Shown here: piece after piece, positions 10,673-22,177 of the stretch
Numbering within the stretch: position 1 is the first letter of the stretch
How the letters are laid out: every line of letters starts with the position of its first letter
Assembly (NCBI RefSeq): GCF_030272615.1
Contig: NC_081413.1
Coordinates: forward strand, 449,170,538 to 449,230,537
Source: Cryptomeria japonica
Lineage: Eukaryota; Streptophyta; Pinopsida; Cupressales; Cupressaceae
DNA length: 60,000 bases
Direction of reading: 5' to 3'
Made by a program: the position numbers and the translations under genes
Notes under the pieces: generated by a model
What the model saw: only the letters and a program-made list of their open reading frames with translations
Database searches by the model: none
What the model was told of the DNA's origin: nothing

Positions 10673-12338
10673 ATGTCTACTAACTTTTTGAGGAAGGACA
10701 GTCCAAAGCTTGATGGAACCAACTATGGTATATGGAAGATCAAGATGGAAACACATCTGAATTGGATTGGAAAGGACATATGGGATGTTACAAAGAATGG
10801 CTATATTGTTCCTACTCAAAGTCAACCTATTCCACCAACCTTGGCTAAAGATGAGGAGAATGATTGGAAAGAAAGAGAAGCACTCTTGAGCGCATTGTCT
10901 GATCAAAAAATCATGGGATTATCAGATAGATCTACTACTAAAGCTATTTGGGATAAATTGGAAACATTTAATGAAGGTGATACCGTAGTCAAAATTGCAA
11001 AACTGGAATGCTTCCGAGTCAGGTATGAAAATCTGAAAATGGAAGAAGAAGAAAGTATTTCTACTTTTATGGAAAGAGAATGAATTTTTTTTGGGTATAC
11101 AGTATTGTGGAGGAACCTTAAGTGAAGATGAAATTGTTTCTAAAGTTTTAAGACCTTTGCCACCGGCATACAAAATGAAAGTAACTGCTATTAATGAATT
11201 GAGAACAATGCCTAATGCATCAGTATCTAGAAACACTTTGGTTGGAAAACTTTCAGCTTTTGAACTTGAGGAATTTGGTATTATTGCTACTATTAAGATA
11301 GATTTTGCTTTCAAAACAACATCATCATCTGCACGATCATCATCATCATCTCAAAAATCTGATTGGAAAGCCTTTTATGCAAGAGAACTTGACGAAATCA
11401 GAAAAGAGAATGAAAAACTGGAAGAGCTTGAAGCACTATTTTCAAGGAAAATGCCTAAAGGTCCAGTTGGAAGTAAGTATGAAGGTAAAGAACCATCTAA
11501 ATGTTTTAACTATAATAAAATTGGTCATCTAGATTCTAGGTGTCCTGATAGACATGCAAGATTGAAAGAAGAAGCTAAAAGAACATACAAGCCTAACCCT
11601 GAATACCAAAGGTACATATTTAAGAAGAATAGAGACAAATTATGTTACTATGCTAATCAAGGTGTTACTGATGATTCTGATGAGGAACCAGTAGACAATG
11701 GATGGGCTTTTGTTGCAATAATAGAAGATCAACCGACACCTAATATTCAACTGGTAGAGCAAGCCCTGGAAGCTAAAATTGAAGATAAAGATGAATGGAA
11801 TATTGATTCTGGATGTTCACATTATGTGACTGGTGATAAGAGTAAATTCTTAACCTTTCAGGAATACAATGGAGGTCTAGTAATATTTGGAGATGACAAA
11901 GCTTGTTTGATCAAAGGAAAAGGCACCATATCTTTTGATGGTAAGCATAATACTGATAATGTTTCCTATGTTGAAAGTTTGAAGCATAATATTATGAGTG
12001 TTGGTCAATTAGTTGAAAAGGGATTTCAATTACAATTCAAGAATGGTAAATGCAAAATCATGAATAGAACTAGTTTAGAAATTGCAACTAGTAATCAAAC
12101 TAGAGGTAATATCTTTCATTTGAATAACAATGAGAAGACATGCTTGATTGCAAATATTGATGAAAATTGGCTATGGCATAAGAGACTGTGTCATGTAAAT
12201 TTTGATTGCATTGTGAAAATTAGTAAAACTAAGGCAGTAAGAGATTTACCTAAGATTGTTAAACCTCACAATCCAGTATGTAAGGAATGTCAATTTGGAA
12301 AGCAAGTTAGAACAACTTTTAAGAGTACACCAGAATAA
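10673..12338 (+). pseudogene. Copia gag, protease and pre-integrase domain (A)
   Basis: ATG 10673 opens a UBN2-type gag (LDGTNYGIWKIKMETHL). A net two-base loss near 11080 shifts the frame, and reading resumes at about 11091 to 12338. Gag continues with a knuckle CFNYNKIGHLDSRC, whose second Cys is now Tyr. The aspartic protease site is WNIDSGCSHYVTGD near 11800, intact. The gag-pre-integrase zinc fold follows (LWHKRLCHVNF, then CKECQFGK). Its usual Gly before the second His is Cys, and the frame ends in TAA at 12336. These modules build the particle, cut the polyprotein and start the integrase. Confidence 0.88.
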
Positions 12339-14822
12339 TCCAATAATGCTCGTGACTTAATTCATATTGATTTATGTGGTCCAGCAAGAACTAGAAGTTT
12401 ACAAGGAGATAGGTATTTTATGCTAGTCATTGATGATTATTCTAGAATGTGTTAGGTTACTTTTCTAAGGGAGAAATCAAAAGCTTTTGGGAAGTTTAAA
12501 CTATTCAAGGCCATGGTAGAGAATGAAACCGGTAAGAAAATCAAATGCTTGTGATCAAATCAAGGAGGTGAATTCACATCTAAAGAATTTAATACATTTT
12601 GTGAAGTGAATGGAATTAAAAGATAGTTTTCAGCACCTCAGACACCCTAACAAAATGGAGTTACAAAAAGGAAAAATAGAACTATTTTGGATGCAGCTAG
12701 AAGCATGATATCAGAAGAAAATCTGCCTCATGTGTATTGAAGAGAAGCAGTTAGTATAGCTATTTATACATTCAACAAAGTTCACATTAAAGGAGAAACT
12801 GGTAAGATCCCTCATGAACTATGGTTTGGTAATACTCCTTTTAGATTTTTTAGAATATTTGTAAGTAAATGCTATATTAGAAGAGATGAGTATATTGGCA
12901 AATTTGATCCTATAAGTGATGAAGGAATATTTCTTGGTTATTCATCTAAGAGCAAGGCATATAGATGTTTTGATAAGAGATTGTAGAAAATCATTGAAAG
13001 TGCAAATGTGAAGATTGTTGAACAGTTAAGAAGGTCTATAGACTCTAAACCGACAGTTGAGATAATCACAAATGAAGCTACTATGAGCACACCGGTACAA
13101 AATGTTGATCTAGTCATACCGGCATCATCTGAGAATTCCACAGTGACTGAAGAACAACAGCAAGTAAAAACACCCCAGTATGTGAGATTGAATCACTTTG
13201 AAAATCAGATAATTGGGAACAAATATCAAGGTGTTATGACTAGAGGAAGACTAAAAAATGAAGAGGTATGTCTCATTTCTCAAATTGAACTAGCATCAGT
13301 TAATGAGGCATGTGAAGATAAACATTGGATTAAGGATATGGAAGATGAATTGGAACGAATTGAAAAGAATAACACATGGACATTAGTTCCACAGCCTAAA
13401 GATAAAAATGTAATTGGAACTAAATGGGTATTCAGAAACAAACTTAATGAAGATGGTAAGGTAATCAGAAATAAAGCAAGATTAGTGTGTAAGGGATATT
13501 CACAGAAAGAAAGAATTGATTACAATGAAACCTTTGCACCGGTAGCTATAATTGATGCAGTCAGATTATTCTTAGCTTTTGCAGCACACAAGAACTATAA
13601 AGTATATCAAATGGATGTTAAATGTGCATTTTTGAATGGTGATCTTGAAGAGGAAGTTTATATTGAACAACTTGATGGATTTTCTTTCATAGATGACAAA
13701 GATATGGTTTGCAGGTTAAGGAAAGCTTTATATGGATTGAAGCAAGCTCCTAGAGCTTGGTATGCTAGATTGGACAAATATCTTTTAAAGACTGGTTTTA
13801 CTAAAGGTAATGCTAACAACAATCTATATTACAAAGTAACTAATGATGACATCTTGGTTATTGAATTTTTTGTTGATGATATAATCTTTGGAGGAGAAGA
13901 TGGATTGTGTAAAGACATTTCTAATAAGATGCAAGAAGAATTTGAAATATCTATGATTGGGGAGATAAAATTCTTTTCAGGATTGTAGATCTCACGGACT
14001 GATAAAGGTATATTCATAAATCAATCAAAGTAATTGAAGGAATTACTAAAGAAATTTGGCATGGAAAACTCTAAACCGGTAAGCACACCTATGACTACAA
14101 CTGATAAGCTATTTTTGAAGGATGAATCAACACCTATTAATCCAATAAGGTACAAGTCTATGATAGGAGGTTTACTGTATTTTACTCAAATGAGACCTGA
14201 TATTATGAATTTAGTATGTGTTGTTTCAAGATTTCAGAGTAATCCTAAGAAAAATCATGAATCAGTAGTGAAAAGGATTTGTCGGTGTCTACAAGGCACA
14301 ACAAATCTTGGTTTATGGTATCCTAAAGATAAAAATTATGATTTATGTGCACAAATAGATGCAACCTGGGTAGGAGATGTAGATGACAGAAAAAGCACCA
14401 CCGGTGGAGAATTCTTTCTTGGTAGCGGACTAATTTCATGGTTGAGCAAGAAACAAAGTTGCACATCTTTATCACCAACAAAATCAAAATATGTTGCAGT
14501 AGCAACTAATTGTACACAGGTATTATGGATTAAGAAAATGTTGAAGGACATAAAGGTAAAATGCAAGGAACCTATAATCATTTACTATGATAATATGGAA
14601 GCAATTGATATATCAAATAATTTAGTATTTCACTCAAAAACTAAACATGTTTCTAGCAAATTAAATTTTCTGAAAGAGAATGTTGAAGCAAAAGAAGTGA
14701 AATTGGTTTATGTGAATACTAAAGAGCAGATTGTAGATATGTTTACTAGGCCTTTGCCTAAGGAAACTTTTAAATATCTAAGAGAGAATCTTGGATTTAT
14801 ACCCTCACCGGTAGAAACTTAG
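12339..14822 (+). pseudogene. Copia integrase, reverse transcriptase and RNase H (A)
   Basis: Same frame as the preceding part, broken by stops at 12453, 12552, 12624, 12648, 12738, 12984, 13986 and 14031. Integrase core 12360-12980: the first Asp (HIDLCGP) is kept, the second is Asn (SNQGGEF) and the catalytic Glu is Lys (GVTKRKNRT), so it is dead. Reverse transcriptase 13290-13990: YQMDVKCAFLNG is intact and the YVDD box reads FVDD. RNase H 14300-14800: Asp in CAQIDATW and YYDNMEA are kept, but the usual Glu of the ..AEY box is Lys (SPTKSKYVAV). The C-terminal FTRPLPKETFKYLR is the standard end of copia pol. Confidence 0.9.
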
Positions 14823-15193
14823 ACAATTGGAGCATGACATGAAATTGGCAGAATTAACAGAGAATTTTTTTTTCCGGCTTTGATGAGGATAGATACTTCT
14901 TAGGGGGAGTAGTTGGATAAATTGATAAATTGGTATTTTGTGATAAGTTCTTTGAACTAATTATATTTTGTTTTATTGATTTGGCATTTGATGTCAAAGG
15001 GGGAGAGATATCTATGGAAAAACACTTTATCTTTTGGGGAGAGATTATACATAGTGGGGGAGATTGTTATTCTTTGTATCTGTATTTTGATGATCTCTTT
15101 TGGAGATTGTTGGTTTTTGGTTTTTGGTATTTCTGCTTTGGCACTTAGATGGTTTTTCCATCTCGTGTTGCCATCATTGCCAAAGGGGGAGAT
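14823..15193 (+). other. A 3' untranslated block with reiterated purine tracts
   Basis: Five GGGGA-type purine runs occur: 14901-14910, 14996-15008, 15035-15045, 15054-15063 and the LTR-adjacent 15182-15192 (aaagggggaga). The last is the expected polypurine tract that primes plus-strand DNA. The others look like copies of it. The same layout recurs in D (57991-58260). Confidence 0.75.
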
Positions 15194-16264
15194 TGTTGGT
15201 ATTTTGGATATGTTGATATGGTTTTTTCATTGATGTCAACACTTGTCAAACACTTGAGAACATTTGGAGATCTTTGGTTATGTTCACCGGCATGATTAGT
15301 GACTTATGAAGAGTCACCAGTATCTGGTTAACCGGCAGGATTATATTGTTCACCGACACTGAGGATGATATGTTATCATTTGGAGATTACTTGGTTATGT
15401 CAAAGACATCATTTGGACACTTTATCTTGGTGATTTATTCATTGGTCTAATCCGGTTTGCATATTTGTTGTTACTGGTAAATAGGTCAAGGATATGCACT
15501 GATAAGCTTATCCATTCCAGATCAGCACGACATGTTATGAAGATGATCTATTATTATTATAAATGAATTGAGCAGACATAATACATCACATATTGATTCA
15601 TTTGTAATTGATTTTATTGTAATATCTTAGTGAGCCGACCTACACATTTGGTCATAGGTTTTTGTATATATGTAAGATCTCATATATGAGATTATGTGGC
15701 AGAGTGTGGAAAAGGATTGTAATAAGGTATATGCGAATATAAGAAGAGCTATACACATAGACATCATTCAAGATTAAAGGAAGGTTTGAAGAAGGAAAAT
15801 CAAAGTTTAACTAGTACTGAATCCAAAATATAAAGATTCTATTTTGAGTAGTATATTTTCATTGGAGTTAACCATCCAATTGTAGTCAGTGTGACTCCCA
15901 TTTTGTGATTGAGCAGTGAGCTCTAGGCAGTTGGCCTTTCTGCATGTGCAGACTCCATATTGTACACACATACTATCTACAGTAGTATCATCTGATTGTG
16001 GGTAAGGTTTCCCACCATGGTTTTTCCCCTTACAGGGTTTCCATGTACAAATAACTGTGTTATGTTTTGTGTATGTTATTTATCTTTCTATTTCATGCAA
16101 TAAAATTTATCCATATTGCAATTAACTATTAAACTATCTAGTGGCATTAAATTTTGGTTTACCGGTATTAATTATTAAGTTTGGTTAAGTTAGTTTTGGT
16201 TTGAAGTTTATTGGACAACTGATTCACCCCCCTCACCCCTCTCAGTTGTCTCTGGGACCTAACA
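15194..16264 (+). repeat. 3' LTR of A, 1071 bp
   Basis: tgttggtattttgg...ctgggacctaaca. Colinear with 9547-10615. Retains the canonical TG...CA ends. Confidence 0.93.
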
Positions 16265-16269
16265 GTAAC
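16265..16269. repeat. Target-site duplication of A, right copy
   Basis: gtaac, identical to 9542-9546. After it the U LTR sequence resumes without loss (gatcttgaaag). Confidence 0.92.
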
Positions 16270-17493
16270 GATCTTGAAAGTGACTATTTTAAAATAGAAC
16301 ATCCATAGAGAAACATCAAAATATAAACCATTTCACAATATGTAAGGCTATAAAGTCTCCAGACTCAGGCTCCAGCATTAGGCATCGAGTTCTTCTCTGC
16401 AATCTATTTTTCGATCTCATCTACCTTCTCTTCTTCTTCAATCAACGTCAACGGGATATCTTCAAATTCTTTCTCATAAAAAATAGTAGCTCAGAAGAAG
16501 TCAGATAGGTCCATAAGACTATGTCCTTGCAATGTCTCAACATCTAGTTGTACCAGAGGACCTTTCTTAGGTTGGAGAATAATCTCATCAAAGTCAATTA
16601 TTTGGGTTCTTTCCTACTGCAAGCTCACCCTATAAGAATTGTTCAGGATTTTCATCTTGTTCTACAAAATTATATAATATAGTGATGACCTTCCTATATT
16701 CATTGAAATCGGTTTGTGCTTTCCATGCAAAAGACCATAACTGTCGAACTATATCTTCCTACTCCTTCTTTGGCCAATTCAAAACTGGTTTGTGAAACGA
16801 TGGCTCACTATTATGAGGCAAAACCATTTTGATACGAGCAAAATCATGAAAATTTCCTCTTTTTAGCCAACTTAAATATTTTCTACAAAAATGGCAGCAT
16901 CAAATGTAGTAATGCATGCCAACACCTTTTCCATGTCCTTGGTTGCTTAATTTCCATTAATGATGGTACTCTATAAATCTTCCCTTGATTTGTTCCCTAT
17001 AAGTAGTGCATGACATGGCAACTAATGAGGCAAAAAGAAGAATGGTAAGAAGAAGTTATTCTCCTGATCTGATAGGCTAATTTAATTATAGCTACGCCCA
17101 AGCATGACCTTTCTTTACCATCACTCATTTTTGCACCCCAATAGGGTACTAAATAGGCCTGAGGTTACATCATCAAGGATGCCCCTACCTTGAAATTGGA
17201 GAAATTATTGAAGCTTCAAAGAATACCATCCTTTACAACATTTAAAATATTAGATAATCAAAAGATCGAGCAAGTTTTCAACCATCAACCTCTTTCAAAG
17301 ACAACCACAAGTCTGACTCTTAGTGGTGTCGACATCCTGCAGACTCCCTTAAGCAAGTCGGGTGGTCGGGTAGTTCTAAAAGTGAAGAACCCCATGAGAG
17401 AAGTTAAGAAACATAGAAAGGCCATGACAAGATAAAATGGAAAAGGAGCAGACATAAACGACTTATCAAAACTTTAAAAATTGATAGGTAACA
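16270..17493 (-). repeat. U LTR, right copy, right piece
   Basis: Continues the U LTR after element A and corresponds to about 6209-7428. Ends gataggtaaca at 17493. Confidence 0.8.
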
Positions 17494-17967
17494 TGTATCA
17501 AATTTTTCTTTATTGGAGCATGTCTTTTGAAGTTGACATGGTGATCTTTAGATTTTTGTGGATGTGTAGCTTTATGCATTTTTGAATTGGCATCCAAATT
17601 ATTACTACTAGCATTGAAGGGAATGTGTGAAGGTGTATGAGATGAAGGGAATATGGATGAAGTGATGGATGTAGGATGTAGGATGCAATGTGGGGAATAC
17701 ATGTCTGACGGGGGTTCACTAGCTAGGCAATATTGTATCATGTGCATTCATATTGGGGGCTTTAATATCCAAAAAATAAGGGTACAATATATTTCCTATC
17801 GGTGAAAATAGGGGGTTTTTAATTTGGGCTATGCAAAAAAGCAATATTTGGTGAAAATGGGGGGCTTTTAATTCAGTCTATGTATTGGGAGGGGGTGAGA
17901 AAAAAGGAGTTTAGGGCAATACTTTTTGAAAATAGGAGGATTCTTTAGTATGTCATGAATGCATGTG
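17494..17967 (-). other. T interior, low-complexity tail after the G-patch frame
   Basis: The minus strand reads a Ser/Pro/His-rich stretch (17466-17747). Around 17770-17940 the plus strand repeats a ~50-bp unit containing ggtgaaaat followed by a run of six G and tttt. No domain recognised. Confidence 0.45.
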
Positions 17968-18480
17968 CTATAACCCAGGTTCACTAAGTGAATACCTCAT
18001 GATGTTCCTTTGTTGATCCTTATTAGGAATGAAAGGAGTAGGAGGTTTATGATGGGAGATGGGGATATGGGATCTATGTATGGAGGGACGAGTCAAAAAA
18101 GATGGAGGATGGTATTTTGGGATATAAGGGCTCAAAATAGATTTAGCATTTGGGGGATATATGAAGGTAGATTTTGTGATATAGGGACCCAAAATGGATT
18201 TAGAGGATGAAGAAGGAATATGGATGGTTGTTTTGGCTTTATATGATGGAGGAGGAGGAATAGTGATAAATGATTTGGATGCATTAGTTGTAGCAAAATT
18301 TTTGGATTCAGTGCCTTGGGATATGTAACCGAGACCATGAGATACTATATGTGCTTTGACATGGATGGGCTCCAAAGTACCTTGCTCATGTAGGCCTAAG
18401 CCTTTACCTTGATAGTTCATTTTCTTCAGAATTTTTCCTAAAGTAGGATACTTGTTCTCTAGGTAACAAGATGTGAGTAC
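17968..18480 (-). pseudogene. G-patch-containing retroelement protein fragment (T)
   Basis: The minus-strand frame reads LGKILKKMNYQGKGLGLHEQG, then TLEPIHVKAHIVSHGLGY. The glycine pattern with a central EQG is the G-patch (D111) type found in many plant gypsy polyproteins between gag and protease. ATG 18420 lies at the start of the patch, but reading is open upstream, so it is probably internal. Residues 50-140 are rich in Pro, Ser, His and Ile and have no recognised fold. It ends at 17968 with a TAA-type stop after LSEPGL. G-patches bind RNA helicases or nucleic acid; the role in the element is not established. Assignment to the Tat lineage is inference. Confidence 0.65.
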
Positions 18481-20286
18481 TTTATCAGATGGAGGAGAAT
18501 GGGTGGTGTATATGAGATGTTCTTTTGTTATGAGGGAACTACCATGTATGAATGTAAGAAAACCAAGGGGATAGAGTGATGGTGCTGAAATATTTTAGAT
18601 AGGAGGAAGTGAAGGATCAAGAAGTGGAGTACATGGGATGAGAGGATCTTGACCTAGCAGAGGAAATGATAAGGGCTCTTGAGATGGAGTAGATGGGTTG
18701 GTAGGATCTTAATTTAGCAAAGGAAATGATAAGATCTCTTGAGATGGAGTAGATGGACTGGTAGGATCTTGATTTGGATCAACATTTCTTTCAACATGCT
18801 CTAGAACAAGATATTGGAATGATGGTATAGGTGTGGATGGTACAACAAGGAGTGAGTAAGTAGAATTTTGAAAGGGAATGTATGGGACAATGGAAGATTC
18901 AATGAATTGGGTGGATGGAGTGGATGGAAGGATGAGAGATTCTTCAATTGGGATAGATGAAGTGGATGGAAGGATGGGGAGTTACTCAATTAGGGTGGAT
19001 GGAAGGATGAAAGGATGGGGGACACACCAACTAGGGTAGATGAAAGGATGGGTAATTCACTGTCTAGGGTAGATGGAGTGAATGGAATGATAGGGAGTTA
19101 TTCAACTTGAGTGTGAATGATGGTAGGAGTAGGTGACGGGGATTGTGGCTGGATAGTGTCAATGGATGGGACAGTTTTGATGGCATTAGGAGGTGAGAGA
19201 GGAGTGATAGGTGTGGAAGTTGGAAGTGAAGTTGGTGGATTGAGATAAGATGGTATGGAAAAAGGTGGACTAAGGTAGGGTGAAGTGGATGGTGGTGGAT
19301 TGTGGTAGGGTGAAGCAGATGAAGGTGTTTTTGTTTATTACACATAAGGAACAGGTTAAACCTAAGAGGTGCCACCTTGAAGACATTTGGCCCCAATATA
19401 GTTAGATATAGATTTTTACGATGGGGGATTGCTTAGAACTACCTTGTAATTGATGAATGTTTGTCACCACATAAGGTGAAGGAGGTCCTTGTAAGTAATT
19501 GAATTGTGGTTTTGAAGTACACTGCAACATCACTTGGGGTTAACATTGAGAGCTATTGACAACTTGTGGTGCCGATTGGATGAGTGGGGGTACAAATGAT
19601 AATGACATTATATAATTCATGCCCCTAGCTATAGAATGTGTGACAGATGATGGTGAACTAGAATTAGATGAAGGATTGAGGTAGGATGGAAGAATAGGAT
19701 TTAATGGAGCGTTGAGATAAGATGGAGGATTAATATTAGGGGTTGTGTGATGGACTTGAGGATAATGAGATGGTGGATTTGGATTATGGATGCAAGTGGT
19801 AGCATTGTGAGGAAAAGATTAAGGTATGGATATTTCATATGAGGGATATGGGGAGATGATATATGAGGGATTTGTTTGGGGAAGACATGATGAATTTCTC
19901 TCATAATAATTAGGATAGGATGAAGTGGAAAATGAAGGACAACCAAACTCATCATAATATAATTGCCACATGACAATTAGTTGATGAGTTGGAGTGATGA
20001 AGGATGAAAAAGGATGATAGACAAAAGCTCATAATTAGATGGGGATTGACTTTGAAGAAGTTGGAAAGAGGATGAAGTTTGAAGCTAAATTTTGGATATT
20101 TGATGTTGGGTCTCTAACTTAGGAAGAAGGAAATGATGACACAAATTGGGAGACAAGGGATGATGATGGACAATAATGAGGATGCAAGATAGAAATGAGA
20201 ATTGAGATCTGATTAGTGATGTTCTATTGGATTGAGGGACCAAAGTTATGACTTCTAATTGAGATGATAAAAGTCTGATTATATAA
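18481..20286 (-). pseudogene. Proline/histidine/serine-rich decayed coding region (T)
   Basis: The minus strand carries open stretches at 18801-18989, 19064-19396, 19701-19976 and 20085-20339 in shifting frames. All are dominated by Pro, His, Leu and Ser. On the plus strand the same DNA is purine-rich (ggatgga-type words), so the composition itself creates the proline bias. Order and strand suit an N-terminal or linker region upstream of the G-patch. I cannot name a family and frameshifts prevent a continuous reading. Confidence 0.4.
18643..18777. repeat. 60-bp tandem repeat, about 2.2 copies
   Basis: Units begin aggatctt at 18643, 18703 and 18763, exactly 60 bp apart. Each contains gctcttgagatggagtagat or a close variant. 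60 bp equals 20 codons, so the repeat would keep the minus-strand frame. Looser relatives of the unit continue to about 19110. Confidence 0.85.
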
Positions 20287-20525
20287 GTCAAAACCTTAGA
20301 GGATAATAGTAATGATGCAAGATTTGGAATATATGACAAGGTAATGAATTAGCAATTGAGATGATGAAAGTTTGATTTTGTGAGTCAAAGACCTTAGTAG
20401 ACCATAGTAATGACACACATTTGAAACAGATGACAAGGTAATGACTTAACAATTGTGATGACAAAAGCTTGATTATGTAAGTCAAAAGACCTTAGAGGAT
20501 GATAGCGATGACATCAAATTTGAAG
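20287..20525. repeat. 97-bp tandem repeat, about 2.5 copies
   Basis: Units begin gtcaaa..ccttag at 20287, 20384 and 20481, a 97-bp period. Shared words are atgacaaggtaatga and gcttgatt. A more diverged copy may precede at about 20190. 97 is not a multiple of three, so it does not preserve a frame. Confidence 0.8.
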
Positions 20526-21706
20526 TGACACCAAGATGAACTAATTTGACACTTGACCTAGGTAAATTCCGATAGCATAATGGGATAAGTGACGCAAAAT
20601 TGATAGATCAAGAGGACAAGTGTTGAAGGAGGAGACCAAGCTATGACCTAGTGATATGAGATTGTTTGATGTTTTGAGTTGATATTTTGACAAAGATTAT
20701 TTCGACACCAAACATGGAAAACATGCAAGTATGATAATGAAAAGAAGATATGCACTTCCTAGGATAGTCAAAGACAATACTTGTCGAATCCCCTAGCCCA
20801 AAATACCACATCCAACAAGATAGATAGAAGATTAGCAGCACTAGATCCACTCCATGACACTCACTTCTCGGGCATGCCAAGCTTCAAATTTCTAGAGATC
20901 TATGGATCCACATAAATTTTCTATCTCTAATTGGGGGTTACATGAGGGGTATCTTCGGCATGTGTGTATCACAATGCCTGAGCCAAAAAGTAGAAGGATT
21001 GAGGCTACTAAAACATTGGCTCATAATAATTTTTTTATGGGTCAAGTATAACAATGAATCCATGAAGCAAGAAACTTAAGGCTCTAATTGAGCTTATTGA
21101 TGCAGAGAAGGCCTCCACATATGATGAATTCACTCAACACTCTGGCCGTTTGACTAGGTATTTATATAGCATCTTGAAAAAACATCACTCGAGGTCATGG
21201 TGGGAAAGATGCTATCCCCAACATGCCCCTATTTTTCAACACTCCCTTGAGGTGATGAGGCCCCCAAGAGGTGATTCTATAATAAAGATAAAAAAAAGCG
21301 TCACTAATCACCTTTATCTTCACCTAAGTTCTGCGAAGGCGAGGGGAGAGGATAATAGGTGTAATTGTTGGTCAACCCTAGAAGTGCACAAGTTTGCCAA
21401 ACACAAAAGACAAATGATTCATTTTAATTCGCAAGTGAATTTTTTGTCTAGCTATTAAAGAAACTCGATTTGAAAATATAGTCGTCGACAACATCCTACA
21501 CCAAATATGTTAGCACTTTCAAAGTAAGTCTTCTTCCAACAATTGCCAAGGTGCTACATAGATTATCAGTAACACAAAAAACCTAAGCTTCGATAATGAA
21601 GTGAATTTGACATGATTTAAAACTGAATTTCAAGATTATACCTGCCTTTTTGCCCCTACACAAGCGCATAACAGAGATGAAACAAGTACAAGATAAGATT
21701 ACACAG
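20526..21706. other. T interior, no recognised gene
   Basis: On the minus strand 20641-20880 is open for 79 codons, but I recognise no domain. A plus-strand frame at 21150-21458 is likewise unassigned. Mildly repetitive, AT-rich. Probably gag-proximal and leader sequence of T. Confidence 0.4.
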
Positions 21707-21840
21707 GTGTAGAAAACTCAAACATGGGTGTAGAAAACTCAAACACAAGCATAGAAAAGTTAAGCACAGGCACATAAAACTCAAGCACGGGCACAAAAAA
21801 CTCAAGCATAGGCATAGAAAACTCAAGAACATGCACAAAA
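21707..21840. repeat. 21-bp minisatellite, six units plus a partial one
   Basis: Units start at 21707, 21728, 21749, 21770, 21791 and 21812, each like gtgtagaaaactcaaacatg or gcatagaaaactcaagcaca. The period is seven codons. A related array with the same 21-bp period lies at about 37445-37530, on the other side of copia insertions C and B. Confidence 0.85.
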
Positions 21841-22177
21841 GTGCAGTGTTTGTGCAAAACTGTGAAATTTTTACCAAATAGAGACCTATTTCGAACAAGT
21901 GAGGCCTAGAATGAGCACGCAAACCCTAATTTTGCAAAATTTTCCCTATGTGATCCCAAAATTCATTATGATTGTATGTATTGACTAAATTTCAATCACC
22001 ATGTAATGCATCCACAGCTAGGAATATGATTGTTGCTGGTGTAAATAAATAGTCATCATGGATATTATTACACATTACTTAAGTTAACTTAGGATAATGC
22101 ATCTCTTCGTATTTTGGATTTGAGAAATTTAGGGAAGTGTGCACATGGATATAGATTGTAGGAGAAATTCCATCTTT
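21841..22177. other. T leader-like DNA between the minisatellite and copia C
   Basis: AT-rich and non-coding in all frames beyond short chance ORFs. Interrupted at 22177/22178 by the LTR of C; the host sequence seems to resume at 26809. Confidence 0.45.

Larger units (their letters stand above)
9547..16264 (+). mobile_element. A: full-length Ty1/copia element, 6.7 kb, decayed
   Basis: LTRs 9547-10615 and 15194-16264, primer site 10618-10629, gag-pol in the order gag, protease, integrase, reverse transcriptase, RNase H, then a purine tract at 15182-15192. A perfect gtaac duplication flanks it. The domain order is copia. The two LTRs differ at about 40 of the first 365 positions by eye, mostly transitions, so the insertion is old. 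It sits in the right LTR of U. Confidence 0.95.
5600..17493 (-). mobile_element. U: large LTR-retrotransposon derivative, interrupted by copia A
   Basis: Direct repeats 5600-7428 (1829 bp) and 8966-9546 plus 16270-17493 (1805 bp after removing A and one target copy) bracket 1.5 kb. Ends are TGTTGG...GTAACA. The primer-like site at 8941-8965 puts the 5' LTR on the right, so the element is on the minus strand. There is no gag-pol of recognisable family inside, as in LARD-type non-autonomous elements. I find no 5-bp duplication at 5595-5599 versus 17494-17498. Confidence 0.75.

Noticed and set aside
21150-21458. Plus-strand 102-codon frame as a gene
   Set aside because: No domain, opposite to the coding strand of T, no conserved neighbours.
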